Origin: Pleurotus ostreatus/Saccharomyces cerevisiae fusant
Lineage: Eukaryota > Opisthokonta
Assembly (NCBI GenBank): GCA_024196135.1
Contig: JAMQCK010000197.1
Location: 1-40,372 of the forward strand
Reading direction: 5' to 3'
DNA length: 40,372 nt
The notes beneath the pieces were generated by a model, which was not told the DNA's origin, did not search any database, and saw nothing but the letters and a program-made list of their open reading frames with translations. Every line of letters starts with the position of its first letter. Positions within the stretch are counted from its first letter, which is position 1. Position numbers and translations under genes: made by a program. Shown piece after piece: positions 29,080 through 39,731 of the stretch.

Positions 29080-32000
29080 ATGCCCGGCCAAATCATCTAC
29101 GAGCCCAACCCTCCCCCAGATCCATCCCACATCCCCGACGATGTGGAGAAGCTCGCGGTAAAGCTCGATGTCAAGGGCTTCCTCTCAGCGGACGAGCGCA
29201 AGGGGATCGAGATGTTTAGACGCGCGGCGGACTACATTGCAGCAGGTGCGTCTCGCCATACATGAATGAGCGTGAAGTGTATCTGACCCCGCCTTACAGC
29301 CATGATCTTCCTCTCCGGGTCCTGTCAGAATGTGTTACTTGAGAAGGACCTTACCTTTGACGACGTGAAGCCGCGTCTGCTGGGGCACTGGGGCACTTGC
29401 CCGGGCCTGGTGATGGTTTACGCGCACCTCAACCGCATCATACGCAAGAGCGACTTGGACGTTGTTTATGTTGTCGGTCCGGGGCACGGAGCGCCGGGGA
29501 TTCTGGCCTCGCTTTGGCTGGAAGGCGCGCTGCAGAGGTTCTACCCCAAGTACACCAGGGACTACAAAGGGCTACAGAAGTTGATCACCCAGTTCAGTGT
29601 GCCGGGCGGGTTTCCTAGGTGAGTCCTCGCTTGGGGTAGGGCGAGTAGTAGAAGCTGACAAGCCTCCCAGCCACATTAACGCGCAGACACCTGGCTCTAT
29701 CCACGAAGGTGGAGAGCTCGGCTATGCACTGGGCGTGTCCTTTGGTGCGGTTATGGACAACCCGGACCTCATCGTCGCCTGTGTCGTTGGCGATGGGGAA
29801 GCTGAATCCGGACCTACCGCAACTGCCTGGCACGGCTTCAAGTACATCGACCCCGCAGAGTCGGGCGCTGTCCTACCCATCGTACATGTCAATGGCTTCA
29901 AGATCTCTGAGCGGACCATCTACGGCACGATGGACAACAAGGAGCTCATCGCGCTCTTCACGTACGTTCTGAGCACTACCTCTCTCTATACCCCTTCGTC
30001 AGAGGCTGACTATAATCTAGCGGCTACGGCTACCAAGTCCGCATCATCGACGACCTCGACAACCTCGACGACGACATCGCCGCCTCCATGGAATGGGCCA
30101 TCGCAGAGATCCACAAAATCCAGCACGCCGCCCGCTCCGGCCACCCCATCACCAAGCCCCAATGGCCCGTCCTCATCCTCCGCACGCCCAAGGGCATCTC
30201 CGGCCCCAAGACCCTCGGCGACGAGATCATCGAGGGCTCCTTCCACTCGCACCAGGTGCCCCTCCCCAAGGCCAAGACCGACGAGGCGCAGCTTGCCGCG
30301 TTGAATGACTGGCTGAAGAGCTATAGGCCGGAGGAGCTGTTCGATATGGAGACGGGCGCGCCGGTGGAGGGGGTGCTGAGCGTGGTGCCGGAGAGGGAGG
30401 AGAAGCGGATGGGGATGAGGCGGGAGACGTATGATGCGTATAGGCCGCTCAAGACGCCGGAGTGGATGGGGATGGGGGTGGAGAAGGGGAAGGAGGAGAG
30501 TTGTATGAAGGTGGTGGGGGAGTATTTGAGGGAGGTTATGGAGGAGTGAGTGACTCTTTTCGTCCTTTTGACACCCTTCCTCATTTGTGACGCGTTGGGC
30601 CGATGCTGACGGCGGGTATACAGGAATCCCAAGAGCTTCCGCATGTTCTCGCCGGACGAGCTGGTGTCGAACAAGCTGGATGCGGTACTGCAGAACACGG
30701 GCCGCAACTTCCAGTGGGATGTCGCCAGTCGGGCGCGAGGTGGACGAGTCATCGAAATTCTCTCAGAACACACATGTCAGGCCATGTTGCAGGTATGTTT
30801 CTGCCTACCGAGATGTCTTGAGTCGCTAATCGGGGCTACCAGGGCTACACCTTGACCGGCAGGACGGGCGTGTTCCCGTCTTACGAGGCCTTCCTGGGCA
30901 TCGTACACACGATGATGGTCCAGTACTCGAAGTTTACGAAGTTGGTGAGTTTGCATTCACTACCTTGGGATCGTTGCTTGTACTCACAATCCTCGTCAGG
31001 CCGTAGAAACGGAGTACCGGCAACCTTGCGGGTCATTGAACTACATTGGTGCGTTTAGGCGCTCAGAACCCGCTCTGCTCGTTTACTTACTCAGTCCACT
31101 GATCCTCGCCCCAGAAACCTCCACCTGGGCCCGGCAGGAGCACAACGGGTTCTCGCACCAGAACCCGTCCTTCATCGGCGCGGTGCTGAATCTGAAGCCG
31201 AAGCTGGCGCGGGTGTATCTGCCGCCGGATGCGAATTGCTTCTTGTCGACGGTGGCGCATTGTTTGAGGGCGAAGGTGGGTGGTTATTTTGGCGGGGTTT
31301 TGGGTGAGGGTGGTGGGAGGTTTGAGTGAAGATGGTGGGAGGTTTGAGTGAAGATAGTGGGTGGAGCGCCCGAGGGGAGATACTGGGCGAGGCCTGGAGA
31401 AAGATGCTGGGAGGAACGTAAAAGAGGACAACGTGCTGACGTTCAACAGAACTACATCAACTTGATGGTGGGGAGCAAGCAGCCGACACCTGTTTGGCTG
31501 AGCCCGGAGGAGGCGGATTTGGTGAGTGCAGATGAAGTATGCGAAGTACTGAGAGCTGAGTGGGAGTAGCATTGTATCGCCGGGGCATCCGTGTGGAAGT
31601 TTGCAAGCGTTGATGAGGGCAAGGATCCGGATGTGTGAGTATCTGCTCGACAGTAGGCTGCCCATGATCGCTACTGACACGACTCCAGCGTCCTCTGCGG
31701 CATCGGCGTCGAAGTCACCTTCGAGGTCATTGCCGCCGCCGCCCTCCTCCGCCAACTCGCCCCCGCCCTCCGCCTCCGCGTCGTCAACGTCACCGACCTG
31801 ATGATCCTCAGCGAGGAAGGCACGCACCCGCACGCGCTCAACAACCACAGCTTCGACACGCTGTTCACGAAGGACCGGCCGACTCATTTTAACTACCATG
31901 GGTATCCGATTGAGCTGAAGGGGTTGTTGTTTGGGAGGCCGGGGATTAGTGAGAGGGTGACGATGGAGGGGTATAGGGAGGAGGGGACGACGACGTCGCC

Positions 32001-32337
32001 GTTTGATGTGAGTGATCGATTGTCCTGGTCGTGGCGCTGGAGTGTAGGTGAATCACAGATGGAGACTAACTCGCCGACAGATGATGCTGGCGAACCATAC
32101 TTCGCGGTTCCATGTCGCGACGGCGGCGGTTCGGGCGGCGGCACTGCGGAACGAGGCGGTAGCGGTAGACGCACACAAGTTGGAGGCCCAACTCAAGCAT
32201 ATGGCGGAGAAGGAGAGGCAGTATATCTATGCGACGGGCAAGGGTGGGTTGCTCTGCTTGCGGCCTGCGAGGATTAGCAAATGCTGACCACCCGGACAGA
32301 TTCGGACGGCATATATGCAGTGCCAAAGTTTGAGTAA
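29080..32337 (+). CDS. xylulose-5-phosphate/fructose-6-phosphate phosphoketolase
   Basis: Thirteen exons: 29080-29245, 29300-29618, 29671-29961, 30021-30545, 30624-30792, 30843-30944, 31000-31048, 31115-31275, 31450-31521, 31570-31634, 31689-32007, 32081-32243, 32300-32337; 812 residues, the usual XFP length. This thiamine-diphosphate enzyme splits xylulose-5-P (or fructose-6-P) with phosphate to acetyl-phosphate plus glyceraldehyde-3-P (or erythrose-4-P). Landmarks: [26 protein letters not shown], the family signature [10 protein letters not shown], and [16 protein letters not shown] (ThDP/Mg binding). In the C-terminal half come [15 protein letters not shown] with its His and Glu, [18 protein letters not shown] and [20 protein letters not shown]. 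It is cytosolic by absence of signals. Acetyl-phosphate then needs acetate kinase or phosphotransacetylase, not in this window. Confidence 0.96.
31312..31355. repeat. 22-bp perfect tandem duplication in phosphoketolase intron 8
   Basis: Units 31312-31333 and 31334-31355 are identical (start GGTGGGAGGTTTGAGTG). They sit in a 174-nt G-rich intron, much longer than the others in this gene. Confidence 0.9.
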
Positions 32338-32657
32338 ACACTACGATGAATGGTAATGTACTTGTAACGTGTACAATAGCTTGCATATGCCCACATAATG
32401 TGAAGGCATCGATCTGTATAGGTTCAGCGGACAGGGGCGGGAGGCGGTCGTGGGAAGTGACCAAACAACGCGTAAACAATGACGCGGGCATTGTTCTCGG
32501 GCGCATACTTCTTGACCTCTGACCATCACCATCCCTCGCATTTCTTGGCTTCTTGGACGACCTGGGGTCTTGTCGTCGCTTCTTGGACCACCGAACATAC
32601 TCAGAGCGAACCTCCGAACTCACGACATACTGATCCCTGGCTCACGAATTTGCTACT
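32338..32657. other. intergenic between phosphoketolase and coiled-coil gene
   Basis: This is 320 bp with no gene, repeat or clear TATA box. Confidence 0.55.
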
Positions 32658-35600
32658 ATGGACAACACTTCGAACCGACCTTTCCAGCTCCGCCTGAACA
32701 CGAAACCGAACCCCAAGCCTTTCGCCTCTTTTCTGCAACATCGAAACAACAATCAACAGTCTAGCTCTCAGGATTCCTCCGGTGGCCAGACCTCTCAGCG
32801 ACGATGGATGGACTCGAACTCGAATGCTGCTCGCGCTAGTCCTGCCCCTCCGAGGATCTTTCACCCGCCGGAGCCTCAGAACGCTTTGCACTTCAAGATT
32901 ACGAACGACGCACCTGCTTCTGATCATTCTGCGGAAGACTTTACCGACGAGGGGAGGGTTTCGATCGCCCATCGAGCATCGGCGGAGACGCAATGTACGC
33001 GGCATACTCCTCACATCCGAGCACTGTCACTTATGAAGCGACCATAGACCCCGAGGACAAGACTCAATATGCTACGCCGCCTCCACCGACGATGAAGGTC
33101 CCATCTACGCACTCTCGCTACGAACGCTCTGTGACCCCGCAATCCGCTCCTCCCTTCAAAGGTCTACGCGCGAAGCTGGACACGACCTACGAATACGACT
33201 CTGATGCTCGCGAGGCGCCACGCGGCAGTCGGGCGTCTATGCTCTCGTTCTTCAGCAACGACAATCTGGCGCAGCTGGCTCAGGAGCATGCCGCGCGAGA
33301 GGAAGCTATGCATGCTTTGGTGAGTGGGGCGCATATATGCGCGTATTTGCGCGTATTGAATGTATCTGATGCGTTACATAGCACGATCAACTGGAGGAGA
33401 GCAAGGCGACCGCGTCTCGGCTGACAAGGCTGCTCAAGGAGCGTGACCACGAACTCGCCGCGAGGACGACTGCTCTCGCCGAACTGAAGATTCTTACACT
33501 CTCGAAGGATGAAGACCATGCGAAACAAGTACAAGAGCTCGCCACTCGCCTCGACGTGTCTACTTCTCGGATATCTGCTCTCGAAGGCGAGACCGACGCC
33601 CTGAAGAAACAGCTGCTCGACTCTACCGAACGACTCACTCAGACTGCGAAGACTACCGAGGATTCTAAGCGGCGCGCTGTGGACGCCGAACGACGATGCG
33701 AGCAGGCTATCCGCGATAACGAGTCCCGGGTCGCTCTTCTGATGCAGCAGATGGAAGATGTGAAGACGGACGCTCGCGCGCAGGTCGAGGAGGCTAGGGA
33801 GGAGGCGCAGAACATCAAGGACGAGGCGAAGAAGCGTATGCACGACTTGAAGACCGCGATGAAGAAGAGGGTCGACGGCTTGACGGAGAGGTGCGCATTC
33901 TGATTTGCCTGGCCTGGCGTTGCTTTGTGGCTGATGCGCGATAGGTTCACGGAGTTGACGGCGACCTTCACCGCGGTGCAGGCGCAGCGTGCGTCTTGGG
34001 ACACACGCGCTAGCGAGGTCGATCTCGGTGTTCAAGACCTTCAGGAAACCGTCAAGACAGGACTTGCCGGTACGCCATATAGCACGATTCCGTTTGACTA
34101 CGTCTGAAGTCTTGCAGCTATCCAACCCATCCTAACCGCCGATGCGGGTGTTCTGAGAATCGTTGAGACGCGGGCTGTGATTGAAGAGCTTCAGGCGGAT
34201 CGCGCGAATGGTATGAAGGTCATCAGCAATCCCCCCGGAAGCAAAGCTCACCACCGTCCGTAGCCAACCAGGTCACCGACATGCTCCGGGACAAGCTTCA
34301 CATCGTCAGCTCGCAGTTAGTCGAGGCGAAGGACCGTGTCGCAGAGCTCGAGCGTATGCTCGCGGAGGACAAGCACAGGGTTCAGTCGAGTGTTTCCGAG
34401 CTCTCGCGCCTGGGTGCGTTTTGTGGTCCTCTGTTGATGCGTGCGCGACGCTGACGCGCCGATCAGGCGTCAAAGTCGAGGACATGGCCGTCGAGCTGAC
34501 GAAGAAGGCACGAGAGAATAGCAAGACTGTGGATGAGGCTGAGCAGGTCGCGCACGAGCTCGGCACGGCCAACGCCAAGATCGATCACCTCAGGGGCTTT
34601 CTCGCGGAGAAGGACGCTGAGCTCAATGCTTTGCGGCCTGTCAAGGAGGAGTAAGTCGTGAGTTCATAGCATGGACATCCGCTGATCCTAGTGACACAGA
34701 GTTGCGCGCCTACGGATCAAGTGCGACTCGCAGACTGCTGAGCTGCAGCAGTTGATTACCTTGAAAGACGAGTGAGTTCTCGTCATCTCCCTCGCGCTCA
34801 TTGTGCTTAATATTCGTCAGGAAGCCGCACCTGGTACTGAAGCTGGAGGCGCTAGAAACGGCCGCGAAGGAGTAAGTCGCTTGAGGGATAGTCAGCTGTA
34901 TACTGACGCTCTGCAGGTCCTCGCTCAAGCTGCAGACCAGCGAAGCTAGGGTCGCCGACTTGTCGCATGACCTTGCTGCGTCTAACTCCAAGCTGGATGC
35001 GATCGAGGAGAGCAAGAAAACCCTGCTGCTTCTGTGAGCGCCTGTTCTCTTGTCGTTCCTGTTATCCGCGGACTGATCACTCTCATACCTCAGCCAACGC
35101 GAACGCCAGGCCGAGATGGTGAAGCTCCAGGACAAGTACGAGGAATCTCTCGCCGAGGCGGTCGAGCTGCGCACGCAGAAGGCGAATCTAGAGGAGGACC
35201 TGAGGGAATTCCAGCCCAAAGTGCAGTCGCTGGAGGCCCAATGTGTCGATCTTCGATCTGCGCGCGACAGGCTTCAAGCCGCCCAAGAGGAGGCCCGACA
35301 GGCACGCGAGTGCATGGATCAGGAGTACAGTGCCCGAGTTCGTGCTCTGGACGCCACCGTTCAGCAACTCCGGGGCACCCTGTCGACTGCGCAAGATAGA
35401 CTTACAGTGGCTGAGGAGCGGGTTCAGTAAGTCTTTCATGGTGAGCACACGATGGATGGTGGTTGATGAAGCTACAGGGTTGGTTCGGCGAAGATCCGCT
35501 CCCTCGAGGCTACCACCGCATCCCAGGAGGCGCTCCTCACCTCGAAAGACGAGGAGCAAAGGAGCCAGTTCAAGGAGTACGTATTAGATTGCACGGGGAC

Positions 35601-37388
35601 GCGCCATGCTGACAGCTTCTTCAGACTTGAGACTTTGCGGGGGCGCTACGAATCCCAAAAGGAAAGCCTTCGTGCTTGTCGTATGGAGCTTGGCGAGATA
35701 CAGGTAGGCGGCCACATTCTTTCTACTTGCCCTTCGTCTGATGTTTCCCCAGGGCCGCCTTACTCGAGCTGAGGTCGCGTCGTCTGTGAGTCTCTAACGT
35801 CAAGATACCATATACCGATCTAAAACAATTTCTAGGTGGCCACAGCCAGAGCTGAAGCGGAGGTCGACCGTAGAGGCGTTGTTGAGGCTGCTCTCGCTGC
35901 CGCGAATGACCGCCTGGCGCAGCATTCGCAGGCTTCTGTCGCCGTCGATCAGCGGCTGGCTGCGCAAGAGCAAGCGCACAACGCCACTGCACGTGCGCTG
36001 AGGGAACGTGCTGAGACGGCGGAGCAGGAGGCCACCCAGCTTCGCATCGAGGCTAAGGTCCTTGCGGATACGATCATCGAGTTGAAGGCCCGCATCGCGG
36101 AACTGGAACTTCGCCCCGCCGAAGTTGACACGCATGCGAACGACGATCTGTCGGCTGAGTTGGCTGACGCGAAGGCCAAGGTTGCTGCTCTCGAGCAGAC
36201 TGTCGCTGGGCTCAAGAACGAGGCGGATACGCTGTGCGAGCGGTACCAAGATAATCGTCTGGTAAGGAGATTTCAATCCCTCTTCTACATTCATTACTCA
36301 TCGCGCATATGCAGTCTCCCAAGGAGAAAGAGTTCATGGTATGCGTTCTCAATCGCTCAAAAGCGATTCACGAGCAAGAAATGGTGGCGAAGGGCAACGA
36401 GCTGCGTCGAGTTCGTGTTCGTCTGCCCAGTTCTACACGCCTCAACTGATATATTCAGCGCGAAAATGCCGTGAACAACCTCAAGAAGGAGCTCGCCAGC
36501 GTTCAAGCGCACCTCGCGCGGGTCCTGAGGGAGCAGCGGCAGGACGACGGGCCGCGGACGTCGGCGAACAAGAGTATCTTCAACATCAACGCGTGGATCT
36601 CCTCGAGCCCGCAAGAGCAGCCTCCTCAAGAGGGTCCGTCGGAAGCGTCGCCTACCGCGCCGGCCGCGAAGCGCTCGGCCGTCTCTCCTGCTGGTGAGCA
36701 GAGCAAGTCGGTACCAACCTCCGCCGCAACGCCGCGCGCAAAGGCCCCGCCTCCCGTCGATGAGGCGAAGGTAGTGCGCACTAACGCAGTACCCTCCTCC
36801 CGCACCCCCGCAAACCCCGCGCTGCGCACGCCCGTCGGGCCCGCCCTCCGCCGCCCGCTCACGCCCAAGCCCTCCGTCGCACCTCGCAAGCCGTTCAGGA
36901 AGATCGACGTCGACACGGAGGAGGACGACCTGTCACCGATTGAGGACGAGGATGAAGACGAGGATGATGGCGATGACTACATGCCTCTGGGGAGTGCGAG
37001 GTCGGGCGCGGCGGGTAAGAAGAAGGGAAAGGGCAAGGCGGCTGTAGGGGCCAAAGCAGGCACTCAAGATACCAAGGGCGTCCTGGGCAAGCGTAGCAAC
37101 TCGAGCAGGTCGGTGTCTCCGGTGAAGCCGGTGACGAGGAGGCAGGTGAGTGTGTTCGCCCGCTTTGTCCTCTCAGTCGGGATTCCTTTGCGTTTGGAAC
37201 GGTGTGCGTCGCTTGCTGACGGGGTGGGCCTGCTGTAGCGCACGACTACGACGACGAAGGCGGGGTCTACGGCGGCTGCAATGAAGGCCGCGACGAAGGT
37301 GAGTCGAGAATTGACTGCGTCTTGGGTGTTGATGGAGCTGCGTTTGCAGAGCGAGAACAAGCCGACGAGGCAGAGGAAGAGGGGGTGA
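32658..37388 (+). CDS. large coiled-coil protein, family not recognised
   Basis: Nineteen exons: 32658-32994, 33048-33319, 33382-33890, 33945-34069, 34118-34210, 34264-34413, 34467-34650, 34700-34771, 34821-34871, 34917-35033, 35094-35426, 35478-35576, 35625-35703, 35753-35785, 35836-36261, 36315-36410, 36459-37145, 37239-37298, 37350-37388; 1050 residues, all phases consistent. Residues 1-200 are Ser/Pro/Gln-rich and probably disordered. About 204-800 are almost unbroken Glu/Lys/Leu/Ala heptad sequence, including KAIHEQEMVAKGNELRR. A disordered region with many S/T-P sites follows, then an acidic patch (IEDEDEDEDDGDD) and a basic tail (KPTRQRKRG). I see no motor, kinase or SMC-type ATP motifs. 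The acidic-then-basic tail with S/T-P sites suggests a nuclear, cell-cycle-regulated scaffold; that is inference only. Confidence 0.82.
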
Positions 37389-38024
37389 GGAAATGGCCGC
37401 GACACCCTGTCGCTGCTTTCGGGAATTGGGACTCGATTGAGCTAGGTATCGTTGATTGTCCGTGCTGTTTCGACGAGTTTGGAAGGAGGACGATGGACCT
37501 TAGCTTACAACTACTGCTTGTGATTACTCTGCTGTTATGCGTACACTGCACTATCCTACTGCAACTTGCGATGCTTTGTTGATCAAGCTGGATGGAATGA
37601 GTGCGCGATGAGTGGAGGGGGAACGGCAAATCCATCGTGCGTTCGAGGGCGATGACGATGGGCTCCAGTACTGCTAGTTCGCCAGAGGGAGTGGTTGATC
37701 TGTCGGATCGGGTGTCGTCGTTCTCCACTCGAAGGGAAACAGCGTTTTCCGCTTAAGGAGTAGCGTTGTCCCGTACTCGAACAGGTAACGGCTAGACAAG
37801 GGCGTAACTCTTTATCTGATTGCGAGAACATATGTGCTATCGCCCGTCATTTCCAGTCCCGTCCGGTCCCAGATTCATCGCTGCAGAATCGTTGGCCGAG
37901 GTGCCTCGTGAGACATCCGAGGCGCGCCGGGGGGTCCATCGATGGGTTGTCCGCGATCTGCAATGGTGGGGGTTTCCTGCGGTCTGCGATGTTATGTTCT
38001 CCGGCCGCAATCTGCGATGGCGGA

Positions 38025-38074
38025 GAAGCCGTAGTCATTTGTGGCAGGGGAAGCCGTAGTCATTCGGGGCAGGG
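38025..38074. repeat. 25-bp tandem duplication
   Basis: Units 38025-38049 and 38050-38074 (GAAGCCGTAGTCATT start) differ at two positions. Just upstream, TCTGCRATG occurs three times. Confidence 0.88.
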
Positions 38075-38124
38075 ATGCGGGGAACTCACGTGTGTCGGTG
38101 CTGAACCAGGGGAAGGGCCGGAAG

Positions 38125-38210
38125 GCCAGGTAGAGGAGTATGAGTCCAGGCAGAAAGAATAGATGCCTAGGCAGAAAGACGCATATGCCCTGGAGAAAAG
38201 ACGTTCATAT
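38125..38210. repeat. degenerate array of about 21-bp units
   Basis: Four related units begin at 38125, 38144, 38165 and 38187, sharing GCCWRGGCAGAAAGA-like cores. Unit length varies from 19 to 24 bp. Confidence 0.6.
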
Positions 38211-38301
38211 CGGGACCGCTCAGATTGCCGAACTGAAAGAGGAAGGCCACTGCGTGTGAAGGAGGAAGAGTGTGTGAGAGCAGGGCTTGAGGAAGTGCGC
38301 T

Positions 38302-38379
38302 GTAAGTGGATGAGGAGATGAAAGAAGGTGAGTGGATGGTGAGACGAAGAAAAGTGATTGGATGCTGAGACGAAAGAAG
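38302..38379. repeat. 26-bp tandem array, three copies
   Basis: Units 38302-38327, 38328-38353 and 38354-38379 are each exactly 26 bp and share a core near GTGAGTGGATG and GAGACGAAAGAAG, with several substitutions between units. Confidence 0.8.
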
Positions 38380-38441
38380 GAAGGAACGAGTGCGGTGAGA
38401 CGTGGCGGCGTCCTTCCTGGACCTGGAGTGAAGCAGAGGGT

Positions 38442-38504
38442 GGACCTATCATCGCAGCAGAGGACCTATCATCGCAGCAGGAAATGTCAGTCATCGAAGC
38501 AGGA
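38442..38504. repeat. 20-bp tandem array, about three copies
   Basis: GGACCTATCATCGCAGCAG occurs at 38442-38460 and 38462-38480 (period 20), followed by a decayed third copy (TCAGTCATCGAAGCAGG). Confidence 0.88.
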
Positions 38505-38747
38505 AGGTCCAATCCAATCACTGAAGTACGGATCCTTCTCGAACTCAGGTTGCTTCGCGTGTGCGAGGGCCTGCCAGCGAGTCGCTAACATCAAGTGTCA
38601 TGCACAGACGGTGTAGCAGCACTCAAGGTGTGGTCTGCTGACCCGCTTTTCATCATCAGTGACGGTAGACAGATGGGGTGATCTGCTGGAGGAGGGGGCC
38701 TATGTCATAGGCACATCGGGGGTGAGGAGGAACATCGTCGAGAAGAG

Positions 38748-38807
38748 GAACAATGGGCAGACCGAATGGACAATGGGCGGAGTGATTGAACAATGGGCAG
38801 TATGAAT
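38748..38807. repeat. 20-bp tandem array, three copies
   Basis: Units 38748-38767, 38768-38787 and 38788-38807, exactly 20 bp each, share the core ACAATGGGC. Confidence 0.88.
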
Positions 38808-39731
38808 GTTTGATGATGGTGCTCGATATGGACGCGCCCGATATGCGTACCTAAGGCCCGGGCGAGCGGATAACCGATAGGTGCGGTATGTCATGAAAGG
38901 GACAGGGAGAGGACGCTAATTCGCCATTGTCAGATCTGCGGTTGTGTGGGGCCGTGCTTGCAGGAGGCTACGAGGGCGGCGATAAACGTCAGCTGGCCTT
39001 GGATGAGCCAAGGATACCGCAAGGCGAGTATACTGTTCATTGTAGCAGACTGCTAGTAAGCGCGCAGCCATAGAAGTCCGAGCAGCGGCGTGAACATGGT
39101 GGGCGGAGGAGAGAGACTCGTTTGCCACAATCGCGATATCAGCAGAGGGAGCGCATGGGGTCCCCTTGCGGCCCGTTTAGGTAAGCGCGCGGGGGTTCCC
39201 TCCCATTTCCGGGCTGATTCCGGGGTTTGTGTCGATTTGGGGTTGTTCTGCAAGGCGGCGAGGCAGGAATGCCCGGTTGTCCTCCCCCGTCACGCTGCCT
39301 GCCTGCTCGACATCTGGAACCGCTTTTCTCGCGTTCGATAGACGCCCCGCGACGGACGAATAAGGCCCGCACCCTCTGACGACACACGGGAACGGCCCGG
39401 CCCTCAATGTCCTATTGCTGCAATTGACGGCTCCAAGCACACACCAGCCCCAGCCCACCGGCGGAGCCATCTCTCCTCGACGAAAGACGCGTCATACCGC
39501 ACTCGTCCCTCCCGCATTGCCATAGATCTACGCTCTCCTCCCGATTGTAGACCGGGGCGCGCATCATCCGCCAGTCGTCCCCGACGTTGATTCCGTTTGA
39601 GTTTGTTTCCGGAGAACCTGCCTTTTGTCTCCGAGACCGAACACCTTCAATCGTGCCGACAGTGCTCAGACCTAGCTGGTGCGCTTATAAGCCTCTTCGC
39701 ACCCATCCGAACGCTGACCCGTGCCCCCATC

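Larger units (their letters stand above)
37389..39731. other. 2.3 kb stretch without a supported gene, rich in short tandem arrays
   Basis: No open frame here has conserved motifs or a coherent exon chain. The part from 37.8 to 38.8 kb is purine-rich on the plus strand and consists largely of separate tandem arrays with periods of 20-26 bp (entries below). The distal 600 bp should contain the promoter of the next gene. Confidence 0.6.

Noticed and set aside
31087..31899. 270-codon minus-strand frame over phosphoketolase exons 8-11
   Set aside because: It spans four plus-strand exons with clear XFP motifs and has no own features.
33280..34125. 281-codon minus-strand frame over the coiled-coil gene
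   Set aside because: It crosses plus-strand exons and introns whose phases fit one another; the reverse frame is a codon-bias shadow.
36339..36363. intron of 25 nt after the codons for EKEFM in the coiled-coil gene
   Set aside because: Too short to splice; reading through keeps the frame and gives the coherent helix sequence up to 36410.
37735..37810. possible tRNA on the minus strand (TGTTCGAGTAC)
   Set aside because: The T-stem does not pair and no cloverleaf can be drawn.
38302..38807. CRISPR-like arrays of repeats
   Set aside because: The repeats are directly tandem without unique spacers, have few degenerate copies, and the genome is eukaryotic.
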